Assembly: GCA_963724645.1 (NCBI GenBank) | Contig: CAVRVJ010000013.1 | Coordinates: forward strand, 62,001-126,000 | Length of the DNA stretch: 64,000 bases | Reading direction: 5' to 3' | DNA from: CAVXSP01 sp963724645 | GTDB taxonomy: Bacteria > Acidobacteriota > Vicinamibacteria > Vicinamibacterales > SCN-69-37 | Notes under the pieces: model-generated | Databases searched by the model: none | What the model was told of the DNA's origin: nothing | Seen by the model: the letters and a program-made list of their open reading frames with translations, nothing else | In this document: in pieces, positions 47,441 through 55,970 of the stretch | Layout of the letters: every line of letters starts with the position of its first letter | Position numbering within the stretch: position 1 is the stretch's first letter | Made by a program: the position numbers and the translations under genes

Positions 47441-48646
47441 TCAATCCTCGGTGCGGATGGCCTCGAGGGGATCCAGCCGCGACGCGTGATGTGCCGGAAA
47501 GTATCCGAAGGCCAAGCCCGCCGTCAGGGCCGCCGCAGTCGACGACGCCACGACCACGGGCGAAATGAGCGTCGGCCAATGGAAAGCTGCTGAAAGCGCC
47601 CATGAGCCCAGCCAACCCAGACCGATGCCCACGACTCCGCCGACGAGTCCGAGGGCTGCAGCTTCCAGGAGAAACTGCCGCCGAATATCGCGCATCCGCG
47701 CGCCAATCGCCATGCGCACTCCGATTTCACGGCGCCGCTCGGTCACGGACACCAGCATGATGTTCATGATCCCGACACCACCGACGATGAGCGATACGCC
47801 GCCTATCGCCGTCAGCATCCACGCCATCGTGCTGGCTGACTGGGCCCGCATTTGCAGAATCTCGATGGGCTGCTGGATCTGAAAGTCGTCCGCGCTCCCA
47901 GGCGTCAGCCGATGTCGCAGTCGCAGTAGCGACGTCACTTGGAACTCCGCATAGCCCATCTGAGCCGGCGAAGCCACGTCGCACATGATGTCGGTAACCC
48001 ACTCGCGGCGCTGTAGGTAGCGAGTTGCGGTGGCGAGCGGCACAATGACCGCGTCATCACGATCGATGCCGCCGCGCGTCGCCCCTTTTGGTTCGAGGAC
48101 AGCGATCACCCGAAAGGGAAAGCCATTCATGCGGACAGCCCGGTCCAGTGGGTTCTCGTCGGGAAACAATCGGTCCGCGACCCCCTGTCCGAGCACGATG
48201 ACGCGCTCGGCGCGCGCCTGGTCGACCTCCGAGAAGACGACACCATGCGCGGCGAGTCGATGTCGGATCTCGAAGAATGTCGGCCAGACGGCCTGATACC
48301 GTGTATTCCAGTTTTGGTTGCCGCTGATCACCTGTTCGCGGCCTTGGACCTCGGGTGAGCACGCGGTGATTCCCGGCACCTCATTCACGATCGCGGTGGC
48401 GTCGTCCGGTTTGAGTGTGGTGACGCCGCCGAAACCCGTTCGGATCCCGCCAACATTGCGGCTGCCGGCGCGGACCCACAGGAAGTCCTCGCCGAGCGCG
48501 TTGATCTGCTGCTGAATCCGCTGAGTCCCCGCCGCGCCGAGGGCCGCGGTGCAAATCACCGCCGCAATCCCGATCCCCAGACCAAGAATGGTGAGACTGG
48601 TCCGAAGACGGTTGCGAACCAGCGAGGCTACAGCCATGCGCAGCAT
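47441..48646 (-). CDS. MacB-type ABC transporter permease (MacB_PCD/FtsX)
   Basis: 401 residues from MLRMAVASLVRNRLRTSLTI; a longer frame to 48745 adds a charged 33-residue leader. One helix (SLTILGLGIGIAAVICTAAL), a periplasmic MacB-PCD domain of about 210 residues (NALGEDFLWVRAGS, VIVLGQGVADRLFPDENPLD) and three C-terminal helices with SLIVGGVGIMNIMLVSVTER and RREIGVRMAIGARMRDI. It ends LDPLEAIRTED, standard for the family. No ATPase or MacA gene is adjacent, so its partners are elsewhere or it is a remnant of a larger cluster. Confidence 0.87.
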   Translation of the reverse strand: MLRMAVASLVRNRLRTSLTILGLGIGIAAVICTAALGAAGTQRIQQQINALGEDFLWVRAGSRNVGGIRTGFGGVTTLKPDDATAIVNEVPGITACSPEVQGREQVISGNQNWNTRYQAVWPTFFEIRHRLAAHGVVFSEVDQARAERVIVLGQGVADRLFPDENPLDRAVRMNGFPFRVIAVLEPKGATRGGIDRDDAVIVPLATATRYLQRREWVTDIMCDVASPAQMGYAEFQVTSLLRLRHRLTPGSADDFQIQQPIEILQMRAQSASTMAWMLTAIGGVSLIVGGVGIMNIMLVSVTERRREIGVRMAIGARMRDIRRQFLLEAAALGLVGGVVGIGLGWLGSWALSAAFHWPTLISPVVVASSTAAALTAGLAFGYFPAHHASRLDPLEAIRTED

Positions 48647-48764
48647 CAGGCCGGCATCCCCCTTTTGCCGAGTCGGCGCCTCGGACGAACCGTACCTCTT
48701 TAGACGCACGTCTACCGCTTCTGGTCGCGCCATGCGTCGCGACAACCACTATGTGGTCAAATGA

Positions 48765-48776
48765 TTTGACGTCAAA
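48765..48776. promoter_or_regulatory. Operator-like palindrome TTTGACGTCAAA
   Basis: Perfect 12-bp palindrome, overlapped on its left by a second one, GTCAAATGATTTGAC (48755-48769). It lies upstream of the ABC permease. The arms equal those of the dyad at 45875-45886. Confidence 0.45.
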
Positions 48777-48838
48777 GTAGTGTATTGCTATCCTCCCACT
48801 GGCAAGTCGGCACGCTCGCAGGAGGGCGGCAGGGATGG

Positions 48839-49087
48839 ATGAAGAAGTGGACGAGCACGCGCATCCTGATCGAGGGTCATGCCGACGAGCGAGGCACGAA
48901 CGAGTACAACCTGGCCTTGGGCGAGCGGCGCGCCCGCGAGACCCTGAGCTATCTCGTGAGCCTCGGGATTGACACCGCTCGGATTCGCACGGTCAGCAAG
49001 GGCGAAGACGCGCCGTTCTGCACGTCGCACGACGAGGACTGTTGGTACGAGAACCGGCGAGGGCACCTGGTCGTCACCGCAAAATAG
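48839..49087 (+). pseudogene. Peptidoglycan-associated lipoprotein (Pal/OmpA C-terminal), 5'-truncated
   Basis: MKKWTSTRILIEGHADERGT then NEYNLALGERRARETLSYLV and DTARIRTVSKGEDAP, with DEDCWYENRRGHLVV at the end: the second half of the OmpA-C peptidoglycan-binding domain in its Pal form. The signal, lipobox and first half of the domain are missing; similarity begins at about 48832. The frame is intact to the natural stop. Confidence 0.8.
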
Positions 49088-49247
49088 CGGACGCGTCAAG
49101 GGTCAATGGAATCCTGGGGCGCGGGCCAGGTCAGCGCGACCATTAGACAGGTTCAGGTCGCGCAATCGCCTTCACTTCCCGCTCGACGCGCTGCCCCCGC
49201 TCGGGGTCTGCGGAGGGCAGGATCTTGACGGCGACCGTGCCCGAGGG

Positions 49248-49757
49248 TCAGAGCCTCTCGGTCAGCAGTACCGTCCCTGAAAGGGAAGACGTCTCCTCCA
49301 GCGCGAGGGCGATCACTGCGAGGACGGCGCGCGCCGATCGGATCTGCCCGACCGGCAGACGCCTCAGCGCGCCCTGAATCGTCGACTCAACCGTGCCCTT
49401 GGTCCCGTGCGTGAACTTCCGCGCTGCTGGACGGACGCGGAGACGTATGCGCCGACTATCGTCGGCATCGCGCACGCGGCCGAGCAGACCCTTGGCCTCC
49501 AGTCGACGAAGAATACCGGTGAGGGTGCTCGGATGGAGGCGCACGATCCGCGATAGGTCGCGGGCCGTCAGGCCCGGGAACAAATCAACAATCTTCAAGA
49601 CGAGGCGCTGGGGACCGGTCACACCCAACGTCGCCTCCATGCGCTTGGACGTGCTCTGGAGGCCGTGCTCGATCCGCCACAGCAATCGCATGAAGTCGAG
49701 CCCCTGATCGAGCCGGGGCGCACCAGCGACGTGGGAGCGTCGAGCCATGCGCCACAT
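49248..49757 (-). CDS. MarR-family transcriptional regulator
   Basis: 169 residues from MWRMARRSHVAGAPRLDQGL; the longer frame to 49817 is possible. Helical dimer region (DFMRLLWRIEHGLQSTSKRM), then the winged helix-turn-helix VTGPQRLVLKIVDLFPGLTA, HPSTLTGILRRLEAKGLLGR, with the wing RVRDADDSRRIRLRV. MarR proteins usually repress efflux or drug-modifying genes. The ABC permease and monooxygenase nearby, sharing TTTGA-n2-TCAAA sites, are candidate targets by inference. Confidence 0.82.
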   Translation of the reverse strand: MWRMARRSHVAGAPRLDQGLDFMRLLWRIEHGLQSTSKRMEATLGVTGPQRLVLKIVDLFPGLTARDLSRIVRLHPSTLTGILRRLEAKGLLGRVRDADDSRRIRLRVRPAARKFTHGTKGTVESTIQGALRRLPVGQIRSARAVLAVIALALEETSSLSGTVLLTERL

Positions 49758-50018
49758 GATACCGAAATCACTCGCAGAGCCGTCTGGAGTTGGCCACGGA
49801 ACGTCTTGACCGAGCATCGCACAGACAGCATCTTCCGCTGCTACGACATCGTCTCCGCCATCGATCTCAAAGACGCAGCGCGCCGACTCGACGACATCGC
49901 GCAGCGGCCGCGCGCCCTGTCAGTCGGCGGTGTCTGAGCGATCGGCTATAGAACAGCTATGGTCGGACACGTTTCACGGTGCCCAACGGTCAGGATCGAT
50001 GGATTTGCTCAGTAAAGT

Positions 50019-50092
50019 TGGAGGCGCCGCCCGGAATCGAACCGGGGGTGGAGGTTTTGCAGACCTCTGCCTTACCGCTTGGCGACGGCGCC
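50019..50092 (-). tRNA. tRNA-Cys(GCA)
   Basis: Minus strand: GGCGCCGTCGCCAAGCGGTA start, anticodon stem GAGGT/ACCTC with loop CTGCAAA (anticodon GCA), T-arm CCGGTTCGATTCCGG, acceptor GGCGCCG/CGGCGCC, discriminator U and an encoded CCA. Confidence 0.96.
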
Positions 50093-50280
50093 CCTGGAGA
50101 GCACGAAACGCGCGGACAACGGAAATCGCGCCGGGCGACAGCCCAGCGCTACGTACAGCAAGCGAAGCGGCGGAGGGTCTCAACCACAGTCCAGCAACCT
50201 ACAAACGGCCCAAACCGAATCGGCGGCTTGCGGGCAGCGCGGGGCGTCGGGCCCACGAGCAGCAACCGGTTTTGGCGCGG

Positions 50281-50306
50281 CGCCTCGACGGGCTTCCGTC
50301 GAGGCG
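50281..50306. other. Perfect 11-bp hairpin between the two tRNAs
   Basis: CGCCTCGACGG, loop GCTT, CCGTCGAGGCG. It lies in the 234-bp spacer between tRNA-Gly and tRNA-Cys and could be a processing or termination structure. No T-run on either side. The rest of the spacer shows nothing. Confidence 0.5.
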
Positions 50307-50326
50307 TCCCGTCAACGTTCCAAGTA

Positions 50327-50401
50327 TGGAGCGGGAAACGGGATTCGAACCCGCGACTTCGACCTTGGCAAGGTCGCACTCTACCACTGAGTTATTCCCG
50401 C
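50327..50401 (-). tRNA. tRNA-Gly(GCC)
   Basis: Minus strand: GCGGGAATAACTCAGTGGTA start, anticodon loop TTGCCAA (anticodon GCC), T-arm GCGGGTTCGAATCCCG, acceptor GCGGGAA/TTCCCGC, discriminator U and encoded CCA. Same strand as tRNA-Cys and upstream of it, probably one transcript. Confidence 0.96.
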
Positions 50402-50623
50402 CCTGCCTGACCCCTAACTCTACACAAACGTGACCTCGACCGGCAACCAGCCTGCGATCGCACCCGGTGTTCCCCCGCTGCGCCTTCTTCCGGCGCGACG
50501 CCGCCATAGGACGTTTGTACTGCTTCCTGACAAGTTGCTTGGCTCTACGCCATTCGATCGCGCAGTCGCGTCCGTCCCGCGGCGGCACCCTTGTTGCAAA
50601 AAGACCGAACGACGGCAAGGAAC

Positions 50624-52681
50624 ATGCGCATCGCCCGCATCGTCATCCTGTTCGCGGCAATCAGCCGAGTCCTCGGCTCGGCGGCCGACGCGCAGCTCAC
50701 ATCGACGCGACACCTCGTGCTGCCGGTGCCCCACATCACGGAGAGTTCGGATCCTTGCTCAGGCGCGGCCGCGGCGATGGTCCTGCGTTACTGGGGCGCG
50801 CGCGATGCCGCGCCGGCGGACTTCGAGTCGACGGTGGCCTGCACTGATCGCGGTCTTCCGCCGGAGGCGTTTGCCGCGGCTCTCCGCGCGAGAGGATGGA
50901 AAACGGAAGTCTCGCGTCATCCGAAGAGCTCGGCAAAGCAGCTGCGCGCAGAGATCGAACTCGGCCACCCCGTCGTCGCGCTGCTGCGTGACCTTCCCGA
51001 CGCCAATCATTACGTCGTCGTTGTCGCAAGCACGCCGGACGAGGTGATCGTGCAGGATCCGTCCGCCGAGCCCTACCACGTGATTCGAATCAGGGACTTC
51101 GATCGCGCGTGGGAGGCCAGCGGCCGCTGGATGCTGGTCGCCACACCCGATGCCGGCGCGGCCTCGCCTCCAGCCGTGGCTCCCGCTCCCGTCGCTTCCG
51201 AAACAGCTGTGCCCGCCGCCGGATCGGTCAGCGCGTGCGCCGATCTCATCGCCGCGTCGATGCTCCGGGCCAAGGACCGTCGCCCCGAGGCCGAGCGCGG
51301 CCTTCGCGTGGCTACGCGCCTCTGTCCAACGGATCCGGTTGGCTGGCGAGAGCTGGCCGAGCTGCGCTTTCTCGACTCGCGCTGGCGCGCGGCGGAAGAG
51401 TACGCGCATCGCGCTGTCGATCTCGCGCCCGACGATGCCCGCAGCTGGAACCTGCTGGCGACCAGCCGCTACTTCTCGGGCGACGTTCGCGGCGCGTTGC
51501 GATCCTGGAGTCATGTGAACCAGCCGGCGGTCAGCACCGTGGAGGTCCACGGCGCCAGGAACACCAACAACGCCGTGGTGGCCGACACGATCGGGATCCG
51601 ATCGGGCGAGCTCCTCACGAGCGATCGCTTCATTCGCGCCATCCGTCGACTGGATCAGTTGCCAGTGTCATTGGACAGCCGGTTGAAATACGGGCCGCTC
51701 GACGACGGCAAGGCCCGGGTCGACATCTATCTCGACGAGAAAGACGTCGTGCCGGCCGGACCGCTGCCAATCGCGACAATCGGTGTCGGCGGCCTGGCAT
51801 TTCAAGCCCTGCAATTCGAGGTCGCCGGTCCCACCGGTCACGGCGAAGCTTTCGTCACCTCCTGGGGGTGGGAGAAGAATTGGCGCCATCTGAGCGAACG
51901 GTTCGACATGCCCGCACCGGGAGCACTGCCGGGAGTCCTCAGCGTCACCGCGTTCTGGGAGCGGCAGGTCTTCGCACCGTCACCCGACATGCGATCCACC
52001 GCCGACCGGCGGCACATCGGGCTTGGGCTGGCCAATTGGGCCACGAGCTGGCTCTGGTGGCGGGCGGGCGCCGCACTCGATCGGTTCGACGGTCGAAACT
52101 ACGGCGCGATCCAGGGCGGCCTGGAGGGCCGATTCATCCGCGATCACGTCGCGCTGAACGTCGGGGGCACGACCTGGCTGGCCTCCCCCACCCGGCCCGC
52201 CTTCAGCGCCGGCACGGCATGGCTCTCGACGCGTTCGACGACGCGCGTGGATATGCCGGTGTGGCTGACCGTGTTCGGCACGGCCGTCGCCGGGCACGAC
52301 GCGCCGTTCCAGCTCTGGGCGGGCGCCGGATCGAGCGAATCGAGCGCCGCGTTCCTGCGCGCGCATGCGCTCATCCGGCAAGGCATGGTGCGCGGCGAGG
52401 TATTCGGACGCCGGCTCGAGTTCGGTTCGGTGGAATACAATCGGCCGATCTGGCAATTACCGGCCGGGCCGGTGGCGGTCGCCGGGTTCGTGGACGCGGC
52501 TCGCGCCTCGCAGCGCGCCGGCGACCTGCCGGCGACGCCCCTCCTGATCGATATCGGCATTGGGCTGCGCCTCCGTCCGCCGGCGGTGGGCGGAGTCCTG
52601 CGCCTGGATGTCGCTCGCGGGATCCGCGACGGCCACATGCGTGTATCGATCGGCTTGCTGCAAAAATGGCCTAAACGCTGA
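50624..52681 (+). CDS. Exported C39-peptidase-like / TPR / POTRA-like / beta-barrel-like fusion protein
   Basis: 685 residues; ATG 50624 has AAGGA at 5 nt. Signal peptide at about 1-23. Residues 30-165 look like a C39/papain-type cysteine peptidase: VPHITESSDPCSGAAAAMVL with Cys45, DANHYVVVVAST with His129 and VIVQDPSA with Asp145. A Pro/Ala linker (175-200) leads to TPR-like helices at 205-300 (RLCPTDPVGWRELAELRFLD, AHRAVDLAPDDARSWNLLAT). A POTRA-like piece follows at 303-375 (VEVHGARNTNNAVVADTIGI, RVDIYLDEKDV). The last 300 residues alternate as amphipathic strands rich in Trp and Gly, like an outer-membrane barrel. I know no named family with this order. It may process or export a peptide across the outer membrane. 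Intact. Confidence 0.7.
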   Translation: MRIARIVILFAAISRVLGSAADAQLTSTRHLVLPVPHITESSDPCSGAAAAMVLRYWGARDAAPADFESTVACTDRGLPPEAFAAALRARGWKTEVSRHPKSSAKQLRAEIELGHPVVALLRDLPDANHYVVVVASTPDEVIVQDPSAEPYHVIRIRDFDRAWEASGRWMLVATPDAGAASPPAVAPAPVASETAVPAAGSVSACADLIAASMLRAKDRRPEAERGLRVATRLCPTDPVGWRELAELRFLDSRWRAAEEYAHRAVDLAPDDARSWNLLATSRYFSGDVRGALRSWSHVNQPAVSTVEVHGARNTNNAVVADTIGIRSGELLTSDRFIRAIRRLDQLPVSLDSRLKYGPLDDGKARVDIYLDEKDVVPAGPLPIATIGVGGLAFQALQFEVAGPTGHGEAFVTSWGWEKNWRHLSERFDMPAPGALPGVLSVTAFWERQVFAPSPDMRSTADRRHIGLGLANWATSWLWWRAGAALDRFDGRNYGAIQGGLEGRFIRDHVALNVGGTTWLASPTRPAFSAGTAWLSTRSTTRVDMPVWLTVFGTAVAGHDAPFQLWAGAGSSESSAAFLRAHALIRQGMVRGEVFGRRLEFGSVEYNRPIWQLPAGPVAVAGFVDAARASQRAGDLPATPLLIDIGIGLRLRPPAVGGVLRLDVARGIRDGHMRVSIGLLQKWPKR

Positions 52682-52731
52682 CAGAAACGACGGCCTGACC
52701 CAGTCCGTATTAATGTTGTGCAGCGAGGCTC

Positions 52732-53397
52732 ATGCGGACTCTGACAATCTGCTTAACCCTTTCATCTCTGCTGGCGCTTGGCGGCTGCTCCAAGAGCGCC
52801 ACCTCACCCACAAGCGGCTCACCGTCGGGCACGCCAGCCATCCTTAGTACGTCGCCATCGCAACCCTCGCTCAGTGAGGTTCCGCAACTGGTCACGGTCC
52901 AGGGCCACGACTTCGAGACGGGCATGGTCGGGACGTTGTCCCGGCCGGATGGGCTGGTGCTTTCGCTCGTGGCGAACGACTTCAAACAACTGAACGCCTC
53001 GTCCTTTCAGTTGTCCCTCACGCTCGATGTCTCCGGTGACTATCACCTGCAGGTCAGGAATGTCAGCGGCCAGACATCGTCGCCGTTCGCCATAAGCGTG
53101 CGTCCGGCCGCGCAGGGTTCGCTCACGTTGACAGGCGTCTCGCCGGACAGCACGTTCGTCAGCAATCAGCAACAGGGGATAAACGTGTTCGGCACGAATT
53201 TCGATTCGACGCTCGAAGCTATCCTCACGGGGCCCGACAGCCTGCAGAGTTTCTACAATTCGTCCGCAATGGCCGGTTTGAACTCGACCTCGTTCGCGTT
53301 GAACGTCATCCTGAACAAGGTCGGCACCTACTCACTGGTCGTCCGGAACGGATCGAACAGCGTGTCAAACAGCTGGCTGATCGACGTGCACCGCTGA
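52732..53397 (+). CDS. Lipoprotein with two IPT/TIG domains
   Basis: 221 residues. Signal with lipobox ALGGC (LSSLLALGGCSKSATSPTSG), a Ser/Pro linker, then two TIG (Ig-like) domains: AILSTSPSQPSLSEVPQLVT to FAISVRP, and TLTGVSPDSTFVSNQQQGIN to WLIDVHR. Such domains bind partners or sugars on the surface. It starts 50 bp after the C39-like fusion gene and may belong to the same transcript. Confidence 0.82.
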   Translation: MRTLTICLTLSSLLALGGCSKSATSPTSGSPSGTPAILSTSPSQPSLSEVPQLVTVQGHDFETGMVGTLSRPDGLVLSLVANDFKQLNASSFQLSLTLDVSGDYHLQVRNVSGQTSSPFAISVRPAAQGSLTLTGVSPDSTFVSNQQQGINVFGTNFDSTLEAILTGPDSLQSFYNSSAMAGLNSTSFALNVILNKVGTYSLVVRNGSNSVSNSWLIDVHR

Positions 53398-53404
53398 CCT
53401 CAGC

Positions 53405-55108
53405 GTGGCGTCCTCGACAAAGCATCGCTCCTTCGGGGCTTCCGGTTCGGGTGACCGGATCCGGACCAATCCCGGCGCCATCGCGGGGCTCATCCTCCTC
53501 GTCGGTCTCATCATTGCGGTCTACAGCACTGTGTTCGTGCTGCTGATGCAGCGCGAAGGGGTCCGGCACAGTTGGTTCACCGGCGTCTACTGGACATTGC
53601 AAACGATGTCCACGCTCGGCTACGGCGATCTGACATTCCAGTCCGATCTCGGGCGAATCTTCTCCGTGTTCGTCCTGATTACTGGCCTGGTCCTGCTGTT
53701 CGTGCTCCTCCCATTCACCCTGATTCAATTCCTGTATGCGCCGTGGCTCGAGGCGCGACGCACGGCGCGCACGCCGCGTCAGTTGCCGGCCTCCCTGTCG
53801 GGACACGTCATCCTGACCGCGTACGGCCCGGTGGAAGCCGCGCTCATCGAGCGGCTGACGCAATTCCGGATTCCCTACGTCGTGCTCGTCTCCGACGTGA
53901 ATCGCGCGCTTGGCCTGCACGACGAAGGGATTCCGGTCATGGTGGGCCGGGTTGACGATCCGGCGACCTATCGCCGCGCGCGCGTGAATCATGCGTCGCT
54001 GGTGGCCGCCACGCTGACCGACACCGTAAACGCGAACGTCGTCCTCAGCGTGCGCGAAGCCTCCGAGACGGTGCCGATCGTCGCAACAGCCGCGTGGGAA
54101 GGCTCGGTGGACATGCTGTTGAGCGCCGGCTGCCGGCAGGTTGTGCAGCTCGGCGAGTTGCTCGGACGGGAAATGGCGCGGCGCATTTCCGGACACGGCG
54201 GACGGACGCACGTCGTCGGGCGGTTGGACGATCTGTTCATCGCCGAGGCGTCGGCCGCGAACACCTCCCTGGTCGGCCGCACCGTCCGGGATCTTGGCCT
54301 GCGCGAGCGCCTCGACGTCAACGTCGTCGGGCTGATCGAGCGTGGACGCTACGCCGGGGCGTCCGCGCACTCCGTCGTCACCGAGGATACGGTGCTGCTG
54401 CTCTCGGCGACGCTGGAGGGGCTCACCGCCTACGACCGCGAAGTCCGGCAGGCCCGCCACTCGCCGGGCTCTGCAATCATCATCGGCGGCGGACGCGTCG
54501 GCCGGGCGACGTCACGCAGCTTGATCGGGGATGGCGTCGATCACCGAATCGTCGAGCACGCGCTCGAGCGCGTACACGACCGGTCGCGGTATGTGGTCGG
54601 CGACGCGACCAATCCCGCCGTGCTGGAGCTGGCGGGTCTCGGTCGCGCCGCGAGCATCGCCGTCACGACGCACGACGATGACGTGAACGTCTATCTGACG
54701 CTCTATTGCCGGCGGCTGCGGCCCGACATCCAGATCCTGAGCCGCGCCACGCTCGAGCACAACGTCTCGACCCTGCGGCGCGCGGGCGCGGACTTCGTGC
54801 TGTCGTACGTGCCGATGGAGGCCAACGCCATCTTCGACGTGCTCCGGCATGGCGATCTCATGCTGCTGGCGGAAGGCCTCGAGGTCTTCACCGCACCGGT
54901 GCCGCCAGGCCTGTTGGGCAAATCGATTGCGGACTCGGGCCTCCGCGCCACGACCCGGGTCAACGTCCTGGCTGTGCGGCGGGAATCGGGAAGGGCCGAG
55001 CCGGCCGACATCACGAGGCCCCTTGACTCAGGCACCGAGTTGATCCTGATCGGGGATCGGGAGGCCGCCCAGGCCTTTTTCGAGCGCTACAAGGCGGGTG
55101 CTCCCTGA
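53405..55108 (+). CDS. Potassium channel with two RCK/TrkA modules
   Basis: 567 residues, GTG start 7 nt after the lipoprotein stop. Two membrane helices (GLILLVGLIIAVYSTVFVLL, FSVFVLITGLVLLFVLLPFT) flank the pore with the K+ filter TLGYGDL at residues 70-76. Two RCK modules follow. The first Rossmann motif is degenerate (HVILTAYGPVEAAL), the second canonical (AIIIGGGRVGRATSRSL, then YVVGDATNPAVLELAGLGRA). A TrkA-C domain ends the protein (TAPVPPGLLGKSIADSGLRA). It should be a ligand- or NAD(H)-gated K+ channel. Intact. Confidence 0.92.
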   Translation: MASSTKHRSFGASGSGDRIRTNPGAIAGLILLVGLIIAVYSTVFVLLMQREGVRHSWFTGVYWTLQTMSTLGYGDLTFQSDLGRIFSVFVLITGLVLLFVLLPFTLIQFLYAPWLEARRTARTPRQLPASLSGHVILTAYGPVEAALIERLTQFRIPYVVLVSDVNRALGLHDEGIPVMVGRVDDPATYRRARVNHASLVAATLTDTVNANVVLSVREASETVPIVATAAWEGSVDMLLSAGCRQVVQLGELLGREMARRISGHGGRTHVVGRLDDLFIAEASAANTSLVGRTVRDLGLRERLDVNVVGLIERGRYAGASAHSVVTEDTVLLLSATLEGLTAYDREVRQARHSPGSAIIIGGGRVGRATSRSLIGDGVDHRIVEHALERVHDRSRYVVGDATNPAVLELAGLGRAASIAVTTHDDDVNVYLTLYCRRLRPDIQILSRATLEHNVSTLRRAGADFVLSYVPMEANAIFDVLRHGDLMLLAEGLEVFTAPVPPGLLGKSIADSGLRATTRVNVLAVRRESGRAEPADITRPLDSGTELILIGDREAAQAFFERYKAGAP

Positions 55109-55158
55109 CCTGCGATAGGATAGCTTTCACTCTCACATTCTCGACGAGGAGTATGCCC

Positions 55159-55896
55159 ATGAGGAAAGTTCCGACGTTAGTCATTGCATCGGCTGTTGCG
55201 CTCGGCGCGTCCGCGGTGCTTCCTGCTCAAAGCGGGGGTCGAGCGCCCGCTGCGCCTCCGGCCCAGACGGAGTCCAACCGCCTGGTCGCAGGCGGAGGGA
55301 TTACGGCTCCCGGCTGGATGGGAAAACTCGATCCGGCTGACGAAGCGAGAGGACAGAAGGTCACCGACGCCAAGCTCGCTATGGCGGGGAATGTCCTTCA
55401 AGTCACGACCGGTCCCGCCATCACCTATTGGAATCCGGCGAACAAGGCGACCGGCAACTACACGGTCAAGGCGACGTTCAACGAAGCGAAGTACATGAAC
55501 CTGAACGATCACCCGCACCCATATGGCATCGTGATCGCCGGCAACGATATGGGTACGCCCGACATGAGCTATCTGTACTGCGCCGCATACGGCAACGGCA
55601 TGTTCATCGTCCGCGGCTTCGGACCAGCGCCGTTCCAGATGAATGGCCGGCGGGGCGAGGCTGCAGAGTCGGTGAACAAGGCCGCCGGCCCCGGATCGCC
55701 GGTCACCCAGGAGATTGCCCTATCGGTGAAGGGTGACAAAGTCGAGTGCGCGGTCAACGGCAAGGTCGTCGGGAGCTACGACAAGGCCGCTCTCGTGGCC
55801 CCCGGCAAGCTCAAGTCGACGGACGGCGTCTACGGCGTCCGCTTCGCGCACAACACCGAAGGGACGGTCAGCGGGTTGGCGGTGACAAAGCAGTAG
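55159..55896 (+). CDS. Exported LamG/DUF1080-like protein
   Basis: 245 residues from the ATG at 55159, which has GGAG at 7 nt; the ATG at 55153 is too close to it. Signal peptide (VPTLVIASAVALGASAVLPA), a Pro/Ala linker, then a jelly-roll domain: GWMGKLDPADEARGQKVTDA, ITYWNPANKATGNYTVKATF, PHPYGIVIAGNDMGTPDMSY, IALSVKGDKVECAVNGKVVG and YGVRFAHNTEGTVSGLAV. Related to 3-keto-disaccharide-hydrolase-like domains; no catalytic residues can be named. Confidence 0.75.
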   Translation: MRKVPTLVIASAVALGASAVLPAQSGGRAPAAPPAQTESNRLVAGGGITAPGWMGKLDPADEARGQKVTDAKLAMAGNVLQVTTGPAITYWNPANKATGNYTVKATFNEAKYMNLNDHPHPYGIVIAGNDMGTPDMSYLYCAAYGNGMFIVRGFGPAPFQMNGRRGEAAESVNKAAGPGSPVTQEIALSVKGDKVECAVNGKVVGSYDKAALVAPGKLKSTDGVYGVRFAHNTEGTVSGLAVTKQ

Positions 55897-55909
55897 AACG
55901 TGAACCTGT

Positions 55910-55963
55910 GGCTTGGGGCTCGTGGCTTGCGCTGACCAGCGGCGCGGCCTCGGGCCCCAAGCC
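55910..55963. terminator. Stem between convergent genes
   Basis: GGCTTGGGGC (55910-55919) pairs perfectly with GCCCCAAGCC (55954-55963) around a GC-rich 34-nt loop. It lies between the LamG-like stop (55896) and the MFS stop (55971). Probable bidirectional terminator, without T-tract. Confidence 0.45.
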
Positions 55964-55970
55964 CTGAGAC

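Noticed and set aside
50093..50326. Further tRNA in the spacer between tRNA-Cys and tRNA-Gly
   Set aside because: No T-loop or acceptor stem found; only one 11-bp hairpin.
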